This document shows, one piece after another, positions 25,926 through 36,400 of a stretch of 64,000 nt of DNA. Within the stretch, counting starts at the first letter, position 1, and each line of letters begins with the position of its first letter. The position numbers were made by a program, and so were the translations under genes. The stretch is from Microvirga terricola (GTDB lineage: Bacteria > Pseudomonadota > Alphaproteobacteria > Rhizobiales > Beijerinckiaceae), in contig NZ_JAATJS010000002.1 in NCBI RefSeq assembly GCF_011777495.1, positions 682,001-746,000 of the forward strand, written 5' to 3'. The notes beneath the pieces were generated by a model. That model was not told the DNA's origin, ran no database searches, and was given only the letters and a program-made list of their open reading frames with translations.

Positions 25926-27101
25926 GTGACACCGTCTTTGCGAAACCCAGCCTTGCGCCTGTCGGCCCTGCAGGCGGCCAGTTTCATCAGCCACGGAGTC
26001 TATCTGCCGTTCTTTCCCTTGTGGTTGCAAAGCAAGGGGCTCTCGGCGGTGCTCATCGGCTTCGTGGTCGCGATTCCCATTATCGTCCGCGTTCTGGCGA
26101 CGGCTCCACTCTTGAGCCTCGCCGACAGGTCATTCGGAGCGCGACGTCTGCTTCTCGCCAGCCATGCGGGACAGATCGTGGGCTTTCCGCTCCTCATGAT
26201 GGCGCAGAACGATGTCGCGATCATCGCGCTCGTGGCGCTTGTTTCTGTGGCACAGGCAGCGATCATTCCGGGTAACGACCTCGTCTGCACCTCTGCCGTG
26301 CAGCACAGCCCCGGTCTGAACTACGGCCGCATCCGCGGGTGCGGATCGGTCGCGTTCTTCATCACCAATATCGTGGCGGGGTATCTGATCGGCGCTTTCG
26401 GGCCCGGCATTGTGGTCGTCGCGCTCTCTTTCATTCCGTTCCTCGGCATCACCGCCACATTGCTCGCGGTTCCTCGTGAAATGCCGGGCGCACCGGTTCG
26501 GGCGGAGGCGGGGAAGGCTTCCAAGTCCAAGGCGCTGCCGCAGGTCCTATGGTTCGTCATGATCGCCGCTGCTCTCACGCAGGGCAGCCACGGCGCGCTG
26601 AACGCCTTCGCCAGCATCCACTGGCAGAAGCTTGGGTTTTCCGATTCCACGATCGGCTATTTCTGGGCGACCGGTGTGATCGCGGAAATCATGGTCTTCA
26701 TGTTCCTGGGCCGTGCGGTGGGGCGAGGCTCGGGGCTCTGGCTCATTCTGGCCGGATCGGCGGCTGGCATGATCCGTTTTGCTCTCCTTGCCTTGAATCC
26801 GGGCGCGGCCGTCACCTTTGCCCTCCAGGCCCTGCATTGCCTCACCTTCGGCGCGACGCATCTTGGGACCATGGCGGCTCTGACGGCCTTGTCTCCGCGC
26901 CATGCGAAAGGCCGGGCGCAAGGGATCTACGGTTCGCTGGCCGCCCTTACGACAGCAGGAACGACCATCGCAAGCGGCATGATCTACAAGGAGCAGGGGG
27001 CGATGATCTTTGCCGCGATGGTTCCCCTGGCCGCCATGGGATTCGTTCTGACACTCGTTGCCGCGCGGCGCTTGCAAGCCGGCGTCCAGGCGGAGGGCTG
27101 A
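25926..27101 (+). CDS. MFS transporter (MFS_1-like), first of a tandem pair
   Basis: 391 residues from a GTG at 25926 preceded by GGAAAGAGCGGAG. Twelve hydrophobic helices; ISHGVYLPFFPLWLQSKGLS is typical of the HcaT/nucleoside-proton-type MFS group, and VRVLATAPLLSLADRSFGARR is the loop 2-3 signature. The substrate is unknown. The next gene encodes a close paralogue 3 bases downstream. Upstream 207 bases hold no recognisable gene. Confidence 0.87.
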   Translation: MTPSLRNPALRLSALQAASFISHGVYLPFFPLWLQSKGLSAVLIGFVVAIPIIVRVLATAPLLSLADRSFGARRLLLASHAGQIVGFPLLMMAQNDVAIIALVALVSVAQAAIIPGNDLVCTSAVQHSPGLNYGRIRGCGSVAFFITNIVAGYLIGAFGPGIVVVALSFIPFLGITATLLAVPREMPGAPVRAEAGKASKSKALPQVLWFVMIAAALTQGSHGALNAFASIHWQKLGFSDSTIGYFWATGVIAEIMVFMFLGRAVGRGSGLWLILAGSAAGMIRFALLALNPGAAVTFALQALHCLTFGATHLGTMAALTALSPRHAKGRAQGIYGSLAALTTAGTTIASGMIYKEQGAMIFAAMVPLAAMGFVLTLVAARRLQAGVQAEG

Positions 27102-27104
27102 GAG

Positions 27105-28277
27105 GTGTCTGAAGCGCGGCGTCTCGAGCTCCGCTTGTCCCTCCTCCAGGCGGCGTGCTTCCTTGGCCCCGGCTTTTTCCTGCCTTTCTTTCCCATCTGG
27201 CTGCAGGGCAGGTCGCTGTCGCCATCCATCATCGGCATTGTGGTGGCGATTCCGATCGTCGTGCGGACCTTCGTGACCGCACCCCTTGTGAGCCTCGCGG
27301 ATGGACCGCTTGGCGCGCGTCGCCTCCTGCTGATAAGTCTGACTGGCCAGCTGCTTGGCTTTCCGCTTCTGATGCTGGCGCAGGACGGCGCAACCATCAT
27401 GGTCTTGGTGGCGATGATTGCCGTGACGCAAGCCGGGATCATCCCGATCAACGACCTTGTCATCACCTCGGCGATTCACCGTCACAAGGTCCTTGATTAC
27501 GGGCGCATGCGCGGCATCGGCTCGATGGCGTTTGTGGTGGCCAATATCGCGGCGGGGTACCTGGTCGGCGCCTTCGGGCCGAATGCAGTCCTCGTCGCGC
27601 TTTCCCTGTTTCCGCTCCTCGGCCTCGCGGCCGCCCTATTTGCCGTTCCGCATGACATACACGAGCCATCGACACGGCGCGGGGACCAGACGACGCCCGA
27701 TTCCCGCAAACTGCCCCAAGTCTTGTGGATCCTCATCATCGCCACGGCGCTCACTCAGGGAAGCCACGGCGCGCTGAATGGGTTCGCCAGCATCCATTGG
27801 CAGAAGCTCGGCATTCCCGATGCCACGATCGGCTATTTCTGGGCCGTCGGTGTAATCGCTGAAATTATGGTGTTCATGCTACTCGGCCGGGCGGTCGGCC
27901 GGGGATACGGCTTGGGCCTCATGCTGATAGGGTCATCCGCCGCAATCGTGCGCTTCTCGATTCTTGCCCTCAATCCCGGTGTCGAGGTGACTCTCGTTCT
28001 TCAGGCCATGCACGGCCTGTCGTTTGGCGCGACGCATCTCGGGACCATGGCGGCTCTCTCCACGCTTTCTCCGGTCCAGGCGCGGGGGCGGGCGCAGGGC
28101 GTCTATGCCTCCCTGGCCTGTTTCACGAACGCCGTCACCACGGTGGCCAGCGGCATGATCTACAAGGATGTCGGGGCGGCAATCTTTGCTGCGATGGTCC
28201 CGATGGCGGTCATGGGCCTCGCGCTCACTATGGTCGCCGCCACGCAGCTGAAGGCTCAGCCCCAAAGGGAGGGCTGA
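27105..28277 (+). CDS. MFS transporter (MFS_1-like), second of a tandem pair
   Basis: 390 residues from a GTG at 27105 with GGCTGAGAG upstream. It aligns along its length with the preceding gene: compare ALTQGSHGALNGFASIHWQK and GVIAEIMVFMLLGRAVGRG with the near-identical stretches in the first copy. The variable parts are the central cytoplasmic loop (HDIHEPSTRRGDQTTPD here) and the ends. The pair arose by tandem duplication. It overlaps the convergent DgcA-type gene by 22 bases. Confidence 0.88.
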   Translation: MSEARRLELRLSLLQAACFLGPGFFLPFFPIWLQGRSLSPSIIGIVVAIPIVVRTFVTAPLVSLADGPLGARRLLLISLTGQLLGFPLLMLAQDGATIMVLVAMIAVTQAGIIPINDLVITSAIHRHKVLDYGRMRGIGSMAFVVANIAAGYLVGAFGPNAVLVALSLFPLLGLAAALFAVPHDIHEPSTRRGDQTTPDSRKLPQVLWILIIATALTQGSHGALNGFASIHWQKLGIPDATIGYFWAVGVIAEIMVFMLLGRAVGRGYGLGLMLIGSSAAIVRFSILALNPGVEVTLVLQAMHGLSFGATHLGTMAALSTLSPVQARGRAQGVYASLACFTNAVTTVASGMIYKDVGAAIFAAMVPMAVMGLALTMVAATQLKAQPQREG

Positions 28278-29239
28278 GGCGGATAGACGATGCTGCCCTC
28301 GTAGACGAGGCCGGGTTCGCGGTCCCGCGCCAGCAACAGCGGGCCGTCGAGATCCACAAACCGCGCACGGGGCGCAAGCACCATGGCGGGCGCCATCGCG
28401 AGCGAGGTTCCGACCATGCACCCGATCATGATCGAAAGCCCCCGCGCCTCGGCGGCATCCGCGAGCGCTAGCGCCTCGGTCAGGCCGCCGGTCTTGTCGA
28501 GTTTGATGTTGACCGCGTCATAAAGGCCGACCAGCCGGTCGAGGCTTGGCCGGTCATGCACGCTCTCGTCCGCGCAGATCGCGACAGGACGCTCGATCTT
28601 GCCGAGGAAGCCGTCGTTCTTGGCGGGCAGGGGCTGTTCGACCAGGGCGAAACCGGCATCCGCGCAGGCCTTGAAATGCGCGGCGAGATTGTCCTCGGTC
28701 CAGCCTTCGTTGGCGTCGGCGATCAGCGTCGCGTTCGGGGCAGCCTTGCGCACGGCGGCGATGCGTTCGAGATCGCCACCGGGTGCGCCGAACTTGACCT
28801 TCAGGATCGGCCGCTCCGCCGCCTTCGCCGCGGCCTCCGCCATGGCTTCCGGCGTATCGAGGCTGATCGTGTAGGCCGTGGTGGCCGGCGACCACCGATT
28901 GACCCCCGCTGTGATGTGGGCGCGGACGCCGGAGCGCTTGGCGTCCAGATCCCAAAGTGCGCAATCGACCGCGTTGCGGGCCGCGCCGGCGGGCATGACG
29001 TTCTGCAGGGCTTCGCGGGTCAGCCCCGCCTCGATTTGCGGCCGCAGCGCCTCGATGGCGGCGGCGACCCCTTCCACCGACTCGCCATAGCGCGGGTAGG
29101 GCACGCATTCGCCATGGCCGACCACCCCGTCCTCGGTAATCGTGGCGGTGACGACCACGGCTTCCGTCCGCGAGCCGCGGGCGATGGTGAATTTCCCGGC
29201 AATCGGAAACCTGTCGATAGTAACGGTGAGGCTGCGCAT
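28256..29239 (-). CDS. dgcA: N-acetyl-D-glutamate racemase/dipeptide epimerase (enolase superfamily, DgcA-like)
   Basis: 327 residues. The enolase-superfamily barrel shows the K-x-K acid/base motif in ILKVKFGAPGG, metal ligands in LIADANEGW, LVEQPLP and ICADESVHD, and the opposite-face Lys in VNIKLDKTGG. This set belongs to the muconate-lactonizing/dipeptide epimerase group that includes L-Ala-D/L-Glu epimerases and DgcA. The exact substrate is uncertain; peptidoglycan-derived dipeptides or N-acyl glutamate are most likely. The adjacent tandem MFS genes could supply substrates. Confidence 0.88.
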   Translation of the reverse strand: MRSLTVTIDRFPIAGKFTIARGSRTEAVVVTATITEDGVVGHGECVPYPRYGESVEGVAAAIEALRPQIEAGLTREALQNVMPAGAARNAVDCALWDLDAKRSGVRAHITAGVNRWSPATTAYTISLDTPEAMAEAAAKAAERPILKVKFGAPGGDLERIAAVRKAAPNATLIADANEGWTEDNLAAHFKACADAGFALVEQPLPAKNDGFLGKIERPVAICADESVHDRPSLDRLVGLYDAVNIKLDKTGGLTEALALADAAEARGLSIMIGCMVGTSLAMAPAMVLAPRARFVDLDGPLLLARDREPGLVYEGSIVYPPQPSLWG

Positions 29240-29324
29240 TCTTTCTACTTCTCGTTAACTTCGGCTCGACTTGTGCCGCATCCGCACGGTATCACCAAGC
29301 GGAATCGATGCCGGAAGGATGATC

Positions 29325-30470
29325 GTGGCGCAGAGCATCTTGGCTCAAGAGCCGCAAGTCAAAATCGAGCGCGCCGGAGACAACGTCACGGCGAAACTCG
29401 CCGGTCACTGGACCGCCGAGTACGCCGCGCTGGTCGAGAGCCTTGCCGTCGAGATCGAGGCTGAGGCCGGACAGCACCATGTCATCGTCGATCTTCGCCA
29501 GGTCGAGCGGCTCGACACGCTTGGCGCGTGGGTTCTGGACCGGACCCGGCACGAACTGGGCGCTCACGGGGCTTCCGCCGATTTCGCCAATGCCAGTCCC
29601 GAGCAGCAGATTCTTCTCGACGAGGTCGCTTATCGCGGCTTCCACGCACCGGAGAAGGTCAAGAGCTCGAAGATCGTTGATTTCCTGGTCGATGTGGGCA
29701 AGGTTGTCACGGGCGCGGGCCGCGACCTCATCGATGGCGTCGCCTTCCTGGGGGAACTCGTCTCCGCGCTCCTGCGGGTCACCATCCGCCTTCGCCGCTT
29801 CCGGGGCACGGCGGTCGTCAATCAGTTGGAGCAGATCGCCTATCGCGGCGTGCCGATCATCGTGCTGATTTCGTTCCTGGTCGGCTGCATCATTGCGCAA
29901 CAGGGCATTTTCCAGTTGCAGCGGTTCGGCGCGACGCCCTTCGTCGTCGACCTGACGGGCATTCTGATCTTGCGCGAATTGGGCGTTCTTCTCACCTCGA
30001 TCATGGTCGCAGGCCGGTCGGGCTCGGCCTTCACAGCCGAGATCGGCTCCATGAAAATGCGCGAGGAGATCGATGCCTTAAGAGTGATGGGGCTCGACCC
30101 GATGGAAGTCCTGATCATTCCACGCATCCTGGCGCTGGTGATCGGCTTGCCGCTTCTCACCTTCATCGCGGCCATCGCGGCCTTGTCCGGGGGTGGCATA
30201 ACGTCCTGGTTTTATGGAGATATCAGCCCGGATGTCTTCCTGTCGCGTCTGCGCGCCGCCGTGGGGATGAACACTTTCATGGTCGGCATGATCAAAGCGC
30301 CCTTCATGGCACTCGTGATCGGGATTATCGCGACCATCGAGGGGCTGGCGGTGGCCGGGTCCGCCGAATCCCTTGGCCGTCACGTGACTTCCTCGGTCGT
30401 GAAGGCCATCTTCATGGTGATCGTTCTCGACGGTCTGTTCGCCATGTTCTTTGCGGCCATCAGGTACTGA
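29325..30470 (+). CDS. mlaE: MlaE-family lipid transport permease with N-terminal STAS domain
   Basis: 381 residues taking the GTG at 29325, six bases after GGAAGG; an ATG at 29319 is also in frame but touches that site. Residues 1 to about 105 form a STAS domain (AKLAGHWTAEYAALVESL, VDLRQVERLDTLGAWVL), so the MlaB function is fused to the permease. Residues 130-381 are the MlaE permease with LEQIAYRGVPIIVLISFLVG, MVAGRSGSAFTAEIGSMK and EEIDALRVMGLDP. It works with the next three genes in phospholipid traffic between the membranes. Confidence 0.93.
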   Translation: MAQSILAQEPQVKIERAGDNVTAKLAGHWTAEYAALVESLAVEIEAEAGQHHVIVDLRQVERLDTLGAWVLDRTRHELGAHGASADFANASPEQQILLDEVAYRGFHAPEKVKSSKIVDFLVDVGKVVTGAGRDLIDGVAFLGELVSALLRVTIRLRRFRGTAVVNQLEQIAYRGVPIIVLISFLVGCIIAQQGIFQLQRFGATPFVVDLTGILILRELGVLLTSIMVAGRSGSAFTAEIGSMKMREEIDALRVMGLDPMEVLIIPRILALVIGLPLLTFIAAIAALSGGGITSWFYGDISPDVFLSRLRAAVGMNTFMVGMIKAPFMALVIGIIATIEGLAVAGSAESLGRHVTSSVVKAIFMVIVLDGLFAMFFAAIRY

Positions 30471-30474
30471 ACCG

Positions 30475-31275
30475 ATGCTCGACAGACATCAGCCCGTTTC
30501 GGACACGAACCGCGAAGTGGTGATCCGCGTGCGCGGGGTCGAGGTCGGATTCGGGGACAAAACGATTCTCAAGGGGCTCGATCTCGACGTTTATCGTGGG
30601 GAGATCCTCGGCTTTGTCGGTGCATCGGGCCAGGGCAAGTCGGTCCTGACCCGTGCGATCCTGGGCCTCGTGCCCAAGCGAGGAGGCACCATCGAGGTGC
30701 TGGGGCAGAACCTTGATGAGTTGTCGCCCTCCGAGAGGCGCCTGCTGGAGCGCCGCTTCGGCGTCCTCTTTCAGCAGGGTGCGCTGTTCTCGGCTTTGAC
30801 GGTCAAGCAGAACATCCAAGTCCCGATGCGGGAATACCTGTCGCTCTCGGACCGGCTGCTCGACGAGCTGGCCATGCTGAAGATTGAGATGGTCGGCCTC
30901 AACCCGGACGCAGCCGATAAGCTTCCCTCGGAACTGTCCGGCGGCATGATCAAACGCGCAGCCCTGGCACGCGCCCTCGCGCTCGACCCGGATATCCTTT
31001 TCCTCGACGAGCCGACCTCGGGCCTCGATCCCATCGGCGCGGGGGAATTCGACGAACTTATCGCTACGTTACAGCGGACTTTGGGCCTGACCGTCTTCAT
31101 GGTAACGCACGATTTGGATAGTCTTTACACGGTCTGCGACCGAATCGCGGCTCTGGGCGAGGGTAAAATTCTGGCGGAAGGGCCCATTGAGACGATGGTT
31201 GCATCGGATCACCCCTGGCTTCGGGCCTATTTCCACGGCAAGCGGGCGCGTGCGGCCCTGGCCAGCGACGCTTAA
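30475..31275 (+). CDS. mlaF: ABC transporter ATP-binding protein, MlaF type
   Basis: 266 residues from the ATG at 30475, 4 bases after the mlaE stop. Walker A is GASGQGKSVL, signature LSGGMIKRAALARAL (the G-G-M of MlaF in place of GGQ) and Walker B ILFLDEPTSGLDP. It drives the permease MlaE. The Q-rich FGVLFQQGALFSALTV is also an MlaF trait. Confidence 0.94.
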   Translation: MLDRHQPVSDTNREVVIRVRGVEVGFGDKTILKGLDLDVYRGEILGFVGASGQGKSVLTRAILGLVPKRGGTIEVLGQNLDELSPSERRLLERRFGVLFQQGALFSALTVKQNIQVPMREYLSLSDRLLDELAMLKIEMVGLNPDAADKLPSELSGGMIKRAALARALALDPDILFLDEPTSGLDPIGAGEFDELIATLQRTLGLTVFMVTHDLDSLYTVCDRIAALGEGKILAEGPIETMVASDHPWLRAYFHGKRARAALASDA

Positions 31276-31283
31276 GGATTGAG

Positions 31284-32618
31284 ATGGAAACGCGTGCAAA
31301 TTACGCCCTGATCGGTCTGTTCACCCTGTCGGTGATCGCGGCGGCGTTCCTCTTCGTCTATTGGTTTTCCGGCGGCGAGCGCGGTCAGGCTCGGCAGACG
31401 GTCCGCATTGTTTTCTCGGGCTCGGTTTCCGGCCTGTCGAAGGGCTCGACCGTCTCGTTCAACGGCTTGCGTGTGGGCGAGGTGACGGAGATCAACCTTC
31501 TGCCCGAAGATCCGCGCCGCGTCGTCGCCATCGTGCAGGTCGACAGGAGCACGCCCATCCGCTCGGACACCCGTGCGCGCCTCGAATATCAGGGGCTGAC
31601 GGGCGTCGCCACGATTGCCCTTTCCGGTGGCGAGCCTAGCGCGCCGCCCCTTACGCCGGGGCCGGGGCAGCCTTTGCCCACCATCTTTGCCGACAGATCC
31701 GATTTCCAGGACCTGATCGAGACGGCCCGCAACATCGCTCGTCGCGCGGACGACGTGCTTGAGCGCATCGGACGCGTGGTCGCGGACAACGAAGGTTCGA
31801 TCAATCGCACCGTGCAGAACGTCGAGCGCTTCTCGCAGGCTCTCGGCGAGAACGCTGATGGCATCGACCGCTTCCTGGCTCAGGTGGGGCAGGCGGCGGA
31901 GAAGGTTGGGCCTCTGGCTGAGAAGCTGGAAACGCTCGCCACCAACCTGGACGAGGTTGTGCGCTCGGTCGACCGCCAGCGCGTCACCCGCATCCTTGAG
32001 AACGTTGACAAATTCACCGAGACGCTCGGGGAAAGCCAGCAAGCCGTCCACGACGCCCTGCGGGATGCGGCAAGCCTCGTCGGTCGCCTGAACGAGTCCG
32101 CGCCGAAGCTCGATACGGCGCTCGACGAGATCGGCAAGATCGCCAAGTCCATCGATCCGACGAAGGTCGGGCGCACCATCGACAATGTGGACGTGTTCAC
32201 GCAGACCCTGCGCCAGCGCAGCCCCGACGTGGACAGGGCCATCGTCGAGGCGCGCTCCATCACCGAAAAGCTCAACAAGTCCGCCGACCGTATCGACAGC
32301 GTGCTGGCATCGGCCGAGAAGTTCCTGGGCTCGGCTACGGGCGAAGCAGGGAAGGGGGCGTTCGACGAGGTTCGTGAAGCCGCCAAGTCCGTGCGTATTC
32401 TCGCCGATGACTTGAACCGGCGCACCGAGGGTATTTTGTTGGGCGTCGGCCGGTTCGCGAATACGGGATTGCCGGAATACGAGGCGCTCGCGATTGAGGG
32501 TCGCAAGACACTGAACGACATCAGCCGCGCAGTGCGGAGCATCGAGCGTAATCCACAGCAGTTCATTTTCGGTGGTGATGGCCGCTCGTCTATCCCCCAA
32601 TACAATGGGCGGCGCTAA
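31284..32618 (+). CDS. mlaD: MCE-domain protein, MlaD family with long coiled-coil tail
   Basis: 444 residues. One membrane helix (about 8-28, YALIGLFTLSVIAAAFLFVY) is followed by the MCE domain (about 40-120: IVFSGSVSGLSKGSTVSFNG, GVATIALSGG). The remaining 300 residues are helical and mostly coiled coil, made of repeated units such as VGRTIDNVDVFTQTLRQ and VTRILENVDKFTETLGE. E. coli MlaD is about 183 residues, so this is the long form often seen in alphaproteobacteria. It probably bridges part of the periplasm. Confidence 0.92.
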   Translation: METRANYALIGLFTLSVIAAAFLFVYWFSGGERGQARQTVRIVFSGSVSGLSKGSTVSFNGLRVGEVTEINLLPEDPRRVVAIVQVDRSTPIRSDTRARLEYQGLTGVATIALSGGEPSAPPLTPGPGQPLPTIFADRSDFQDLIETARNIARRADDVLERIGRVVADNEGSINRTVQNVERFSQALGENADGIDRFLAQVGQAAEKVGPLAEKLETLATNLDEVVRSVDRQRVTRILENVDKFTETLGESQQAVHDALRDAASLVGRLNESAPKLDTALDEIGKIAKSIDPTKVGRTIDNVDVFTQTLRQRSPDVDRAIVEARSITEKLNKSADRIDSVLASAEKFLGSATGEAGKGAFDEVREAAKSVRILADDLNRRTEGILLGVGRFANTGLPEYEALAIEGRKTLNDISRAVRSIERNPQQFIFGGDGRSSIPQYNGRR

Positions 32619-32621
32619 ATC

Positions 32622-33299
32622 ATGATGACCATGTCCGGAACGCCAGTGCTTCGCCCCTTCCTTCGCCGCGTTCGGCCTTCGCGGCGGCTTGCGCACGCGG
32701 TACTCGTCGCCGGGCTCGCGGGGGCGTGCTCTTCACCTACGCCGGCGCCGACAACCTTCGACCTCTCCGCTCCTGCCGCCCGGGTCAGGGGGAACACCGG
32801 CGTTCAGATTTTGGTGGTGGAGCCGGCTGCCCTGCAGGTTCTTTCGAACCAGCAAATTATCGTGAAGGACGCCTATGGCACCATCTCCTTCCTCGGAGGA
32901 GGGCAGTGGTCGGACAACCTGCCTCGGCTGGTCCAGACACGCCTGATCAATACTTTTGAGAACTCCTCGCAAATCCGTAACGTCTCGCGGCCTTCGAGCG
33001 GCGCCACCGCCGATGCGCAGCTCATTTCCGAGTTGCGGAGTTTCGAGCTCGCTTCCGCGACCGGTGAGGCGGTGGTTGAGATTTCCGCAAAGCTCGTGAG
33101 CGAGCCTTCGGGCCGCATCGTCAATGGCCGCATCTTCCGCGCCCGCGTTCCGGCGGGAGCCGCCGAGGCCGGCTATGCGGCAAGGGCGCTCGATGAGGCG
33201 CTTTCCATCGTCATGATCGACATCGTCCGCTGGGTCAGCGGGACCAGCATTCCGCGGCGCGACGAGGTCAGCCAGACGACGGCTACGCCGCCGGTCTAA
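32622..33299 (+). CDS. ABC-type transport auxiliary lipoprotein
   Basis: 225 residues with a lipoprotein signal: a hydrophobic stretch ending LVAGLAGAC gives a lipobox with Cys near residue 36. The mature part (TFDLSAPAARVRG, LVVEPAALQVLSNQQIIVKD, FLGGGQWSDNLPRLVQTRLI) matches the PqiC-like ABC_trans_aux family. It is the last gene of the Mla operon, 3 bases after mlaD, and probably replaces MlaC/PqiC at the outer membrane. Confidence 0.9.
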   Translation: MMTMSGTPVLRPFLRRVRPSRRLAHAVLVAGLAGACSSPTPAPTTFDLSAPAARVRGNTGVQILVVEPAALQVLSNQQIIVKDAYGTISFLGGGQWSDNLPRLVQTRLINTFENSSQIRNVSRPSSGATADAQLISELRSFELASATGEAVVEISAKLVSEPSGRIVNGRIFRARVPAGAAEAGYAARALDEALSIVMIDIVRWVSGTSIPRRDEVSQTTATPPV

Positions 33300-33360
33300 G
33301 GACAGGCGAGGGTAGCAGTCTCACAGCTGGCCTTCGGTTCTTTTCTCATTCACCAAAACA

Positions 33361-33387
33361 AAAACGCGGCCCTGAGGCCGCGTTTTT
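33361..33387. terminator. Bidirectional terminator between the mla operon and the GPR-like gene
   Basis: AAAACGCGGCC (33361-33371) and GGCCGCG (33376-33382) with a 4-base loop CTGA form a strong hairpin, followed by TTTTT on the plus strand and mirrored by a run of A on the other side. It lies between convergent genes ending at 33299 and 33412 and can stop both. Confidence 0.9.
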
Positions 33388-33411
33388 ATTATTCAGTTCT
33401 GGCTGCTCGGC

Positions 33412-36400
33412 TTAGTCGAACCGGCCGCTGGCGTGGGCCAGCATCGTGTAGACCTTGCCGGTTTCCGACGTGAGATACGTCTTCGTCAGCATCGAGTCCC
33501 GGTCGTCGCGGGAGACTTCCGCGAGCAGACGCTCGAACTCTTCCACGTAGCGGTCGACGGTCTGCTTGAACTCGTCGTCGCGACGGTACTTGCGGCGGAT
33601 CTCGTCGAAGGTCTGCTGACCCTGCAGGGTGTAGAGACGACGGGTGAACACGTTGCTCTCACCGCGCTTGTAGCGATCCCACAGCTCGACGGCCGCATCA
33701 TGATCGATCATCCGGGCGATATCGACCGAGATGGAGTCGAGGGACTCGAGGCTGTTGACGCGCGACCGATCGGTACGGCCGGGGGTACGGAGTTCCTCCT
33801 CATCGCGCGAGGCGCGGTTCAGAAGATCCGACAGCCAGCCGCCACGAGCACCAGCCTCGCGGGCCGGAGCTTCTTCGCGGCGCGGAGCCGGAGCAGCGGG
33901 TTGGGCCGGGCGAACCGGCGCAGGCGCAGCCGGAGCCACCAGTGCCGGGGCGACCTTCGGCTCGGCCTGAACCTGACGGGCCACGGTTTGGAGCGGAGCC
34001 GGGGCAGGGGCCACGACGCGGGCTTCAGGAGCCGCGACAGCAGAGACCGCAGCGACCGGCGCCTCGTTCACGCGGCGGGGCTGAACCGCGGGGGCGGCGT
34101 CCACGACGCGGTTGGAGCGCGAGACCAGAGCCGACAGCTCGTTGAGGGCCTTGATCTGGTCGGCAACCACGCGGCGCATGTTGGCGGTGGTTTCCTGGGT
34201 TTCCTGCGGCAGCTCGACAACGCCGCGGCGGAGCTCCGCCCGGGTAGTCTCAAGCTCGCGCTGGATCTGGCCCGTCATGCCGCGCAGCTCGCCCATCGTA
34301 TCGCGGAACTTCGAGGTCGCATTGTTGAGGGCCTCGGCCATTTCGGCAGCGGCTTGCTCATAGGTCGTGCGTAGGGCGGCGGCGGTGCGCTCGCCTTCCG
34401 CGCCCGTCGAGGTACGGATCCGCTCGAACTGTTCGCCGATGGCGCTGGTGGTCGCCTCGGCGCTGTCGGCGAGGACGGCGCCGATCTGGCGAGCCTTGTT
34501 CTCCGCGTTCTGGAGCGAGCCTTCCACGAGGGTGCTGAAGGTGCGGGTGACCACCTCGAGATCCTGCGAACGCTCGTTGATGCGACCGAGAAGCTCGTTG
34601 AGAGCGTCTTGGCGGCCATTCAACGCCGTGCTGATGCGGGCCTCGGCGCGCTCCAGAGCGGAAGCGGCGTCGGTGATGTTTTGCATCTGCTCGCGGGTGC
34701 CCTCGGTCAGCGCGCGGCCGCGCTCTTCCAGGCTGTAGGCGAGTTCGGTGGCCTGCTGGATCGCGCCGGAGGACACGCTGCGCAGCGCATCGACCTGATC
34801 CGCGACCTGATCGGAGGCGCGCGCCGTCTGAGACGCAATTTCCGAAAGGAGGGTTTCGATCTGCTGGACGCGTCCTGCAAGACCGTCCTCGATGGCGCCG
34901 AGATTGCCGCTCGCGCTGGCCGAAACCTGCTGGAGGAGGGTGTTGGCCTCCTGAAGGCGGCCGAGCACATCCGTCAGCTCGCCGCGCAGGCGGGCGTTGG
35001 TTTCCACGAGGGTGTCGACGGAGCGCGTCGTGCCATCGTCGATGGCTGCACGCATCGCCTCGGTCGACTGCATGTAGGATGCGGTCAGCTCCATGGTGCG
35101 CTCCTGGAGCGACGACAGCATGGTGCTGCTGCGCTCTTCCAGGCTGCGCAGGGCGTTCTCGCTGATCGCCGCAACCTCGCGACCGATGGCGTCGCCGCTG
35201 TCGCTGAGGCTCGCCACGAGGGACGCGCCTTGGGTGTCGAAGATGCTGCGGATCTCGCCGATCTGATTGCCCAGCGAGCCGAGAACGGCGTGACCCTTCT
35301 CGTCGATCGTTTCGACAACACCATCGAGGCGGTTGACGACGCGATCCTCGAACAGAGCGACGCGCTGATCGAGCGTCGTGGCGATTTCTTCGGCGCGGTT
35401 GCCGAGAGTCTGGTTGATCTCGAACGCGCGGCTGCCGAGCGTTTCGCTGATCTGGTCGGCCTTGGAGGCCAGCGCCTCGGCAATGGCTCCGCTCTTGGCA
35501 TCAAGCGCTTGACCGATTTCATCGACGCGGGTCTGCAGGGACTGGGCGACATCGCGGCCGCCTTCGGCCATGACGCGGGCCAGCTCGCCGGTCCGCACCA
35601 CCAGCGCTTCATTGAGCGCGGAGGAACGAGCACCGAGCGTCTGATCGACGCGCTCGACGATGGTGTCGAAGTTCGCCGTGATCTCCGTGGAGCGGCGGGT
35701 AGCGTGCTCCTCAAGAGCCGTCAGCTGGCTCTCGATGGCAGTGGTCGCCTCACGAGCGCGCTCGGAGAACGCCTCGGCCATGGTGCGGCCCTGTACGGTG
35801 ATGAGACGCTCCATTTCCTCGAAACGGCCACCGATGGTGTCGGTCAGCGTGCCCACATCGCGGGAAATGCGATCGGCCACTTCGCCGCCGCGGCCCATGA
35901 CGTCCTCGAAGGCGGCGAGGCGAGAGCCGAGGGTCTCCTCCATCTCGCGGCCACGGGTATCGACCGTGTTGGCCAGGTTGTCGGCTGTGCGGTTGAGCGC
36001 CTCGTTGACGCGCGCTCCCTGCGTCGCGATGGCGAGGACGATGTCCTTGCCGGCGCCGGCCAGACGGGTCTGGGCTTCTTCCGCATGACGCGCGAGGGTT
36101 TCCGAGAATTCCTGGCCGCGAGTCTGGAACGCGCCCTGGAACTCCTCGACCTTCTCGCCCATGAGGGACGTGATCTTCTCGCCGGCCTGCGAAAGGCTGG
36201 CCTCGAGAGCCTCGCCCTGCACGGTCACGGACTCGCTGACACGCTGGCTTGCGGTTTCGAGACGGTTGGCAAGGTCCTCGACGCGGTTGCCAATGGCTTC
36301 ATCGGCCAAGCGGACGGCGCTGTGGAGATGCTCGCGCACCTCGCCACCACGCTGAGCGATTTCCTGGCTGACTTCGGCGGCGGTCGTCGCGAGACGCTCG

